Shown: positions 57,925-64,000 of the stretch, one piece after another
Numbering within the stretch: position 1 is the first letter of the stretch
How the letters are laid out: the number at the start of each line of letters is the position of its first letter
From: Butyrivibrio sp. NC2007
GTDB taxonomy: Bacteria; Bacillota; Clostridia; Lachnospirales; Lachnospiraceae
Length of the DNA: 64,000 nt
Assembly (NCBI RefSeq): GCF_000421405.1
Contig: NZ_ATWY01000020.1
Coordinates: 1-64,000, forward strand
Reading direction: 5' to 3'
Program-made: the position numbers and the translations under genes
Notes under the pieces: model-generated
Seen by the model: only the letters and a program-made list of their open reading frames with translations
Databases searched by the model: none
Told to the model about the DNA's origin: nothing

Positions 57925-58651
57925 TGCCAAAATAGAAATAGAAAATATTGTATCCTGGATTCAGGAGTGGTTTTCGAATAACGGTCCGAAGGCCAGTGCT
58001 GTCATAGGTATTTCCGGAGGCAAGGATTCAACGATTGTCGCAGCGCTCCTTGTTAAAGCTCTGGGAAAAGAGCGCGTGGTAGGCGTTATGATGCCTAACG
58101 GCGAGCAAAAAGACATCTCGGATTCACAGAAGGTTGTTGAGTTTCTGGGAATCAGAAATTACACCGTCAACATCGCTGAGGCTTTTGAGGGCGAGATGAA
58201 TGCTCTTAAGGCAGCAGGCGTTGAGCCCGGTAAGGACGCAATCATAAACACTCCGCCAAGACTTAGAATGACTACACTCTATGCAATTGCGCAGTCACTT
58301 CCCGAGGGCGGACGTGTGGCTAATACCTGCAATGCTTCCGAGGACTACGTTGGTTATTCAACCAAGTACGGCGACGCAGCAGGCGATTTCAGCCCCTGCT
58401 CAGACTTCCTTGTTTGCGAGATGCTTCAGATCGGTGATGAGCTGGGACTTCCTTCTGAGCTTATTCACAAGACTCCATCCGACGGACTTTCAGGAATGTC
58501 AGATGAAGACAAGCTTGGATTTACTTATGCAATGCTGGATAAGTATGTAAGGACAGGAGAGATTGAGGACCTGGAGATAAAAGAGAAAATCGACAGGTTG
58601 CATAGACTGAACCTGCACAAACTGCAGACTATTCCGATGTATAAGAGATAA
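57911..58651 (+). CDS. nadE: NAD synthetase, ammonia-dependent
   Basis: 246 residues, so the glutaminase-free form. The PP-loop is IGISGGKDSTIVAALLV. RVANTCNASEDYVGYSTKYG, then GDFSPCSDFLV and KTPSDGLSGMSDEDKLGFTY are the deamido-NAD and ATP pocket motifs. It completes the Preiss-Handler route begun by the fused upstream gene. GGAGG lies seven bases before ATG 57911 inside the upstream gene. Its stop codon is in the foot of a REP hairpin. Confidence 0.95.
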   Translation: MRCFDAKIEIENIVSWIQEWFSNNGPKASAVIGISGGKDSTIVAALLVKALGKERVVGVMMPNGEQKDISDSQKVVEFLGIRNYTVNIAEAFEGEMNALKAAGVEPGKDAIINTPPRLRMTTLYAIAQSLPEGGRVANTCNASEDYVGYSTKYGDAAGDFSPCSDFLVCEMLQIGDELGLPSELIHKTPSDGLSGMSDEDKLGFTYAMLDKYVRTGEIEDLEIKEKIDRLHRLNLHKLQTIPMYKR

Positions 58652-58756
58652 ATGAACCCTGGGGACGGAGTCAGTGGCTCATTTTCAGAAAGAAGTTTCT
58701 TTTTGGAATAATTGTCAGAAAATGAGCCACTGACTCCGTCCCCAGGGTTCATTTTA
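58649..58756. repeat. REP-like hairpin joining two convergent genes
   Basis: A hairpin with arms of about 40 nt: TAAATGAACCCTGGGGACGG on the left, its mirror on the right ending GGTTCATTTTA. The loop is different from the copies at 219 and 11311, while the arms are the same kind. The left foot is the stop codon of nadE and the right foot that of the aldo/keto reductase. Confidence 0.9.
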
Positions 58757-59896
58757 TCCGATTTCAGAAACGAAATCGCTCATCATGTCGGAAATCTTTA
58801 TCTGCTGAGGGCAAACCTGCTCGCAGCTGTGGCAGTGGAGGCAGGATGCAGGTCTTTTCTCATCGGGAATGGCTGAAAGCGCCATTGGTGCGATGAAGTC
58901 GAATCCTCCGCCTTCGATTGTAATAAAGTGTTCATTATAAAGAGAGATCAGATGTGGTATATCAAGACCCTGTGGGCAGTGGCTCACGCAGTAGTGACAG
59001 GCTGTGCATGGAATGGACTTTCTCTCGAGTATTCTGTCGACAACGGACATGAGAGCCGCCATTTCTTTTTCATTAAGAGGCTTATCTTCCTTGAAGGTCT
59101 TAATGTTATCCTCAAGCTGCTGCATATTGGACATGCCTGAGAGCACCATGGTTACACCCTTTGTGCTCTGAAGGAACCTGAAAGCCCAGGCGGGAATTGC
59201 TTCATCCGGTCTTAGCTCTTTTAACTCGTTTTCGAACTTGTCATCGAGTTTTGCCAGCTTACCTCCGCGGAGGGGCTCCATAACCCAAACGGGAATTCCC
59301 TTTTCATTTAAAAGATCTACTTTAGCCTTGGCGTCCTGGAACTTCCAGTCAAGATAATTGAGCTGAATCTGGCAGAATTCCATGTGCTCGCCATAGGCAT
59401 CAATAAAGCGCTTTAATGTCTCCATTTCACCGTGGCAGGAAAAACCAAGATGTTTAATCCTGCCATTCTTTTTCTGCTCCATCAGATAATCGAAAATTCC
59501 AAACTTTGGATCGAGGTACTGATTGATGTTCATCTCGCAGACATTGTGGAAGAGATAAAAGTCAAAGTACTCCATGCCGGTCTTTTCCAGCTGCTTTTCA
59601 AAGATCTCTTTTACCTTGGACATGTTTGAAAGGTCATAGCCGGGGAACTTGGTGGCAATATAAAAGCTCTCCCTCGGATACTTGGCGAGGGCTTCGCCCA
59701 TGACAATTTCGGAGTTACCGTTGTGGTAGCCCCAGGCAGTGTCGTAATAATTGATGCCTTCGGACATGGCCTTGTCCACCATCTCAAAAGCCTTGGGCTT
59801 ATCGATATTACTGTCATCACCGTCAATTACCGGGAGTCTCATTGCGCCAAAACCGAGACCTGAAAGCTTTATTCCTTGAAAATCTCTATATACCAT
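58754..59896 (-). CDS. Aldo/keto reductase with 4Fe-4S dicluster tail
   Basis: 380 residues. Residues 1-280 form an AKR barrel with catalytic Asp-Tyr in YYDTAWGYHNGNSE and a Lys/His pair further on. Residues about 290-380 hold two ferredoxin-type clusters: CTACHYCVSHCPQGLDIP and CLHCHSCEQVCPQQIKIS. Such enzymes pass electrons between a flavodoxin or ferredoxin and an unknown carbonyl, in the cytoplasm. Of two nearby Met codons, ATG 59896 is eight bases behind AGGAGG and is preferred. Confidence 0.9.
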   Translation of the reverse strand: MVYRDFQGIKLSGLGFGAMRLPVIDGDDSNIDKPKAFEMVDKAMSEGINYYDTAWGYHNGNSEIVMGEALAKYPRESFYIATKFPGYDLSNMSKVKEIFEKQLEKTGMEYFDFYLFHNVCEMNINQYLDPKFGIFDYLMEQKKNGRIKHLGFSCHGEMETLKRFIDAYGEHMEFCQIQLNYLDWKFQDAKAKVDLLNEKGIPVWVMEPLRGGKLAKLDDKFENELKELRPDEAIPAWAFRFLQSTKGVTMVLSGMSNMQQLEDNIKTFKEDKPLNEKEMAALMSVVDRILERKSIPCTACHYCVSHCPQGLDIPHLISLYNEHFITIEGGGFDFIAPMALSAIPDEKRPASCLHCHSCEQVCPQQIKISDMMSDFVSEIG

Positions 59897-59920
59897 AGCC
59901 ATTACCTCCTGAAAAATAAA

Positions 59921-60400
59921 TTATGCCTTCTGGTTAAAGTGTGCCATTGGATCCATCATCATCGTTGCGTTATATTGTGCAAACATTTTTGTATAAAAGC
60001 CTGAGAATTTTTTAAGACGAGCATTGTTGCTGGAAAGTGTCCTGTCCTCCATGACCATGTCCATCCCGAATTTCATACTGTACATGGTTTCTGCAAAATG
60101 CTTCATTATCTTGTAGACGTCTACATGGTTTTTTAGGATGAATTCATCTATATCGGCTTCTGTGATACGCATAAGTAAAAGATCCGAGTAGGCAACAACC
60201 GTGTAAACAGCCGGCTTTCCTCCGGTAAAGAGTCCCATTTCTCCAAAATAATCATCCTTGGATTTGATGGACAGAATTGATTCGTTTTCAGTACCATAGC
60301 CCGTGTATATCTCTGCGTGACCGGATATGATCTTGTACATATCCATGTTGGATTCACCTTCCTGAATAATTACGGTGCCTGCAGGAATCTTCATCATCAT
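59921..60400 (-). CDS. Cyclic-nucleotide-binding-domain protein
   Basis: 159 residues. The cNMP fold is visible in IPAGTVIIQEGESNMDMYKI, ISGHAEIYTGYGTENES and KDDYFGEMGLFTGGKPAVYT, but the phosphate-binding GE-L-R pattern is incomplete and there is no DNA-binding HTH. The remaining helices end in an Met/Asn-rich tail. Of three consecutive Met codons, ATG 60400 follows CGGAGGA by seven bases. It stands 20 bases upstream of the aldo/keto reductase and probably shares its message. Confidence 0.75.
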   Translation of the reverse strand: MMMKIPAGTVIIQEGESNMDMYKIISGHAEIYTGYGTENESILSIKSKDDYFGEMGLFTGGKPAVYTVVAYSDLLLMRITEADIDEFILKNHVDVYKIMKHFAETMYSMKFGMDMVMEDRTLSSNNARLKKFSGFYTKMFAQYNATMMMDPMAHFNQKA

Positions 60401-60500
60401 AGTCGTATCCTCCGATTGAGAGTAAAGGGTGACATGTACGATAATATACAAATAAATATTTCTTATATTATAACATGAATAACTATTCAATACGTAAAGT

Positions 60501-60563
60501 GAGTCACTGGGGACGTTTCAGTTTGACTCAAAATGAGTCAAACTGAAACGTCCCCGGTGACTC
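60501..60563. repeat. REP-like hairpin, GAGTCA type
   Basis: Two units in mirror image around AAA: GAGTCACTGGGGACG...TGACTCA and TGAGTCAAA...CCGGTGACTC. The arms are 30 nt with one G-U pair, so the whole can form one long stem. Confidence 0.95.
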
Positions 60564-60634
60564 ACCAAAGAGGTGGCGGAACATGTTATAATTATCCAAT
60601 GGGTAATCAAACTATATAACAGGGGGAAATAACT

Positions 60635-61963
60635 ATGGCAGAACTTAAGTGCCCACATTGTGGACAGGCATTTACGGTAGATGATACAGAGCTTAGCTCA
60701 ATCGTGCAGCAGATTAGGGATAAGGAATTTGAAAAAGACCTGACAAGAAGAACTGAAGAGCTTCAGAAACACCTTAATGAAGTGCATGCCAAGGAGCTGG
60801 AATCAATTGAAGATAAAGTAGTACTGAAGACCAGGCAGCAGTACGAAGAAGAGATAAACAAGCTAAAAGAAGAAAAGACCAAAGAGATCGAGAAGCTGAA
60901 GGAAGAGAAAGCTTCAGAAGCAGACAAACTCAAAGAACTTCTGAGAAAAGAGCAGGAGAAGAACACCAAGCTGTCTCTTGAAATGCAGAGCAGTGACGAC
61001 AGGCAGAAGCTCGCTGTAATGGAGGCAGTCAAGAAGGTTGAGGATGAGAAGCAGGCAAGGCTCGATGAGCTGACCAGGAAAGCTCACGAAACGGAACTTG
61101 AACTCTCTGAAAAGGCCCATGACCTTGAGAATCAGCTTCAGCAGGAGAAGGACCGCGGTAAAGTTCTGCTTGAACAGAAAGAGAAGGAAGTTGAGTTCTA
61201 CAAGGACTTAAAGACCAAGATGTCCACTAAGATGGTGGGCGAGACCCTGGAGCAGCACTGCGAGATCCAGTTCAATCAGCTCAGGGCTACAGCTTTCAGG
61301 AATGCATATTTTGAAAAAGACAATGACATAAGAAGCGGAAGTAAAGGCGACTACATCTACCGCGAAACGGACGAAAACGGTGTAGAGATCATTTCCATCA
61401 TGTTTGAGATGAAAAACGAGATGGACGAGACAGCATCCAAGCACAAGAACGAGGATTTCTTCAAGGAGCTTGATAAGGACAGGAAGGAAAAGAACTGTGA
61501 ATACGCGGTACTTGTATCCCTCCTCGAGAGTGATTCTGAGCTCTACAATGCAGGAATCGTTGATGTTTCCTACAAGTATGACAAGATGTACGTGGTTCGT
61601 CCACAGTGCTTTATTCCTATGATAACTCTCCTTAGGAACGCGGCAATAAATGCGCTTACCTACAAACAGGAGCTTGCAATGGTGCGCAATCAGGACATCG
61701 ACATTTCAAACTTCGAAGATTCCCTGATGAAGTTCAAGGATGACTTTGGCAGAAACTATGAGCTTGCCCACAGTCACTTTGACAAAGCTATTGATGAGAT
61801 AGACAAGACAATACAGCACCTTGAGAAGGTAAAGAAAGAGCTCCAGGGTTCGGATAATCAGCTGCGTATTGCTACCAGCAAGGTAGAGGATGTAAGTGTC
61901 AAAAAGCTCACAAGGAACAATCCTACCATGAAAGCTAAGTTCGACGCATTGAAAGAAGATTGA
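60635..61963 (+). CDS. DUF2130 protein with zinc ribbon and coiled coil
   Basis: 442 residues. LKCPHCGQAFTV at the start is a zinc-ribbon half. Residues about 25-190 form a long charged coiled coil (EEINKLKEEKTKEIEKLK repeats). Residues about 195-345 match DUF2130: SGSKGDYIYRETDENGVEII, MFEMKNEMDETAS and ECAVLVSLLESDSEL-like. The family has been linked to a nuclease-like fold, but the role is unknown. GGGGG lies about eight bases before ATG 60635. Confidence 0.85.
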   Translation: MAELKCPHCGQAFTVDDTELSSIVQQIRDKEFEKDLTRRTEELQKHLNEVHAKELESIEDKVVLKTRQQYEEEINKLKEEKTKEIEKLKEEKASEADKLKELLRKEQEKNTKLSLEMQSSDDRQKLAVMEAVKKVEDEKQARLDELTRKAHETELELSEKAHDLENQLQQEKDRGKVLLEQKEKEVEFYKDLKTKMSTKMVGETLEQHCEIQFNQLRATAFRNAYFEKDNDIRSGSKGDYIYRETDENGVEIISIMFEMKNEMDETASKHKNEDFFKELDKDRKEKNCEYAVLVSLLESDSELYNAGIVDVSYKYDKMYVVRPQCFIPMITLLRNAAINALTYKQELAMVRNQDIDISNFEDSLMKFKDDFGRNYELAHSHFDKAIDEIDKTIQHLEKVKKELQGSDNQLRIATSKVEDVSVKKLTRNNPTMKAKFDALKED

Positions 61964-61968
61964 TATGT

Positions 61969-62092
61969 GTCACCGGGGACGTTTCAGTTTTGTGTCAGTG
62001 GGGACGTTTCACTTTGACTCATTTTGAGTCAAAGTGAAACGTCCCCGGTGACTCAAAATGAGTCAAAGTGAAACGTCCCCACTGACTCAAAG
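61969..62092. repeat. REP-like cluster, four GAGTCA/TGTGTCA units
   Basis: Two units in one orientation are followed by two in the other, with spacers TCATTTTGAGTCAAAG. The first uses GTGTCA instead of GAGTCA. The outer pair can form one long hairpin. It follows the DUF2130 stop. Confidence 0.9.
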
Positions 62093-62094
62093 AC

Positions 62095-62123
62095 TTGACA
62101 GGTGTGATACCATAGATTACATA
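62095..62123 (+). promoter_or_regulatory. Possible promoter of the second MATE gene
   Basis: A perfect TTGACA (62095-62100) lies right after the REP cluster, but the -10 region (TACATA, 62118-62123) is weak. Confidence 0.35.
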
Positions 62124-62157
62124 CAAACAAATTGTGCAAAAGGAATGCTAAAGATAA

Positions 62158-63552
62158 ATGAAACAACCAAGAGACAGGCGTGAATATCTCACAACCACGC
62201 CGGTTCCGAAGCTTATCCTATCGCTCTCGGTACCAACAATCATCAGTATGCTGGTGACAGCAATCTACAACACAGCGGATACATTCTTTGTGGCGAGAGT
62301 ATCCGATAACCCGGCGGTGAACACCGCAGCTACAGCATCCGTTGGACTGGTGTTCACGGTAATGGCCATTATCCAGGCCTTTGGATTCTTCTTCGGACAC
62401 GGATCCGGCAATTACCTCTCCAGAATGCTTGGAGCAGGAAACCACAAGGAAGCTAATGAGATGGCATCCACCGGCTTTGCCATGGCGGCAATCGTCGGAG
62501 TCATCTTCGCCATTGTAGGAAATATTTTCGCTGCACCAATAGCACAGTTCCTCGGAGCTACGGACACAACAATGCAGTTCACCATAGACTACATGAGGAT
62601 AATCCTTTTTGGAGCGCCATTTATGATGGCTCAGTTTGTCATAAACAACCAGCTCCGTTTCCAGGGAAGCGCTGTCTACGCCATGATAGGACTTATGTCA
62701 GGCGCGGTTATGAACATGGTTCTTGACCCGCTCCTTATCCTGGTTTTCCACATGCAGGTAAGAGGCGCAGCCATCGCAACAGTGATGGGCCAGCTCACAA
62801 GCTTTATCGTACTGTTCATCGGAACCAGCAAGGGCGAGAATATCAGGATGAGCTTTAGCAACGTCAAGCTCAACTGGCATTACCTTCTTGAAGTACTAAA
62901 CGGAGGTGCGCCATCTCTTTTCCGTCAGGGCCTTGCAGCTATTTCCACACTGCTCCTCAATCGTACAGCCGGAGCCATCGGCGGAGATGCAGCCATTGCC
63001 GGTATGAGCGTTGCCGGAAGACTTATGTTGATGATGGGCTCAGCGCTCATCGGATTCGGCCAGGGCTATCAGCCGGTTTGTTCCTTCAACTACGGCGCAG
63101 GCCTTACCAAGAGGGTAAAAGAGGGCTTCTGGTTCTGCGTTAAGTATTCAACCATATTCCTGATCATCATCGGCGCCATCTTCTACAGATTCGCGCCGCA
63201 GATCATCAGCCTGTTCTTCAGAGAAAAGGCAGCAGCCGACCTTGATTCGGCTCAGACCCTGCAGTACGCCAAGGAAGTTGGAACCACGGCGCTGCGCTAC
63301 ATGTGCATGTCGACTCCTCTATCCGGCGCAATTGTTATCAGCAACATGATGCTTCAGTCCATCGGAAAGGGCTTCAAGGCATCAGTCACAGCATCAGCAA
63401 GAAACGGCTTTTGCTTTATCCCGCTGATCCTGATCCTTCCGCAGTTTCTTGGAATTCAGGGCGTTGAGATGGCTCAGGCCTGTGCAGATGTTTTATCACT
63501 ATTAATTGCCGTACCTATGGCATATTCGGAGCTTAGAAAGTTTAATGATTAG
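62158..63552 (+). CDS. MATE-family efflux transporter
   Basis: 464 residues with twelve spans. PKLILSLSVPTIISMLVTAI, NTADTFFVARV and later ALIGFGQGYQPVCSFNYGAG are the MATE fingerprint, closer to the Na+-driven multidrug type than the copy at 19747. It overlaps the start of the next gene by eight bases, so the two are translated together. Confidence 0.9.
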   Translation: MKQPRDRREYLTTTPVPKLILSLSVPTIISMLVTAIYNTADTFFVARVSDNPAVNTAATASVGLVFTVMAIIQAFGFFFGHGSGNYLSRMLGAGNHKEANEMASTGFAMAAIVGVIFAIVGNIFAAPIAQFLGATDTTMQFTIDYMRIILFGAPFMMAQFVINNQLRFQGSAVYAMIGLMSGAVMNMVLDPLLILVFHMQVRGAAIATVMGQLTSFIVLFIGTSKGENIRMSFSNVKLNWHYLLEVLNGGAPSLFRQGLAAISTLLLNRTAGAIGGDAAIAGMSVAGRLMLMMGSALIGFGQGYQPVCSFNYGAGLTKRVKEGFWFCVKYSTIFLIIIGAIFYRFAPQIISLFFREKAAADLDSAQTLQYAKEVGTTALRYMCMSTPLSGAIVISNMMLQSIGKGFKASVTASARNGFCFIPLILILPQFLGIQGVEMAQACADVLSLLIAVPMAYSELRKFND

Positions 63553-64000
63553 TCAAAAGACAATGGAGCTGCTCATCAGCTCTTTTCCCAAAATATTGGA
63601 ATTCGGACTCAAAGTCACACTGCCACTGGCAATCATCGCCTTTATCCTCTCAACGGTCCTGGCGGTGCTTGTGGCCATGGTTCAGTTTGCAGAGGTGCCG
63701 GTCCTTAAGCAGATCTGCAGATTTTATATCTGGGTCATAAGAGGAACGCCTCTTCTGGTTCAGCTCATGGTGGCATTCTACGGACTTCCGCTTATCGGAA
63801 TTCACGCAAACCCCTTTGTCATGGCGGTTATCGTGTTCACCATCAACGAGGGAGCCTACAGCGCAGAGACCATGAGGGCTGCAATGGAGGCAGTTCCGGC
63901 AGGACAGCTTGAAGCAGGCTACTGTGTCGGCATGAACTTTATGCAGATCATGTGGCACATCATTCTTCCGCAGTCCTTCAGGACAGCATTCCCGTCTCTG
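63545..64000 (+). CDS. Amino-acid ABC importer permease, N-terminal part
   Basis: 152 codons in frame up to the window edge. FGLKVTLPLAIIAFILSTVL is the first span, RGTPLLVQLMVAFYGLP the second block, and INEGAYSAETMRAAMEAVPA with GQLEAGYCVGMNFMQIMWHI the EAA loop of HisMQ-type permeases. It starts inside the last codons of the MATE gene, which suggests co-translation. Binding-protein and ATPase genes are expected to the right of the window. Confidence 0.8.
   Translation, partial: MISQKTMELLISSFPKILEFGLKVTLPLAIIAFILSTVLAVLVAMVQFAEVPVLKQICRFYIWVIRGTPLLVQLMVAFYGLPLIGIHANPFVMAVIVFTINEGAYSAETMRAAMEAVPAGQLEAGYCVGMNFMQIMWHIILPQSFRTAFPSL

Overview
The window reads as a chromosomal segment of a low-to-medium GC Firmicute, most likely a Lachnospiraceae member of the Butyrivibrio/Pseudobutyrivibrio type. 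The grounds are strong GGAGG ribosome binding sites, TGnTATAAT-type promoters, many Gly/Ala/Glu-linker lipoproteins, PadR-DUF1700 and YesM/YesN-type regulators, TRAP transport, methylglyoxal synthase and meso-DAP dehydrogenase. I could run no search, so the genus is an inference. No rRNA, tRNA, CRISPR array, prophage or complete insertion sequence was seen.

Layout. 1-5.5 kb: the end of an iron-type ABC ATPase, a Nudix-HD fusion enzyme, two lipoproteins (one with a C-type-lectin-like end) and a long non-coding stretch. 5.6-10.8 kb: an HTH-HD protein, an Rpn-nuclease remnant, then a tight run of small cytoplasmic genes (HNH, ankyrin, MutT, ProX-type deacylase, a Nif11-like small protein, SRAP). 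10.8-16.9 kb: a probable metal-responsive region (FeoB-associated/HMA protein, DUF3793, a short Fur-like protein, a MacB/FtsX-type ABC exporter, a flavodoxin remnant) linked by four copies of a 16-bp palindrome. 17-33.5 kb: membrane proteins, lipoproteins, two MacB/ABC-2-like exporter parts, a polar amino-acid ABC importer, PadR-DUF1700 and a transglutaminase-like protein. 33.5-40.6 kb: esterase, GPH sugar transporter, metallo-hydrolase, ABC exporter, MgsA and PrsW. 40.7-48.2 kb: a TRAP transporter followed by a histidine kinase, response regulator and a membrane-anchored TRAP-type binding protein, which together look like a solute-sensing unit. 48.2-54.7 kb: c-di-GMP enzymes, an HTH protein, a phosphoribosyltransferase and Ddh. 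54.8-58.7 kb: MetY and a two-gene Preiss-Handler NAD pathway (adenylyltransferase-PncB fusion plus NadE). 58.7-64 kb: ferredoxin-type aldo/keto reductase with a cNMP-binding protein, DUF2130, MATE, and the start of an amino-acid ABC permease.

The most unusual content is non-coding. About thirty copies of a GGGGACG core sit in small hairpins with two kinds of clamp (TGAGCC/GGCTCA and GAGTCA/TGACTC), in at least twelve intergenic clusters; they resemble REP elements. Several supply the stop codons or terminators of neighbouring genes. Two REP clusters enclose a diverged 310-nt element (3071-3380 and 30011-30320) with inverted TTGTGATG ends and conserved hairpins, which I cannot assign to any known family. 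These two features, and the 16-bp operator regulon, are the best candidates for something not yet described.
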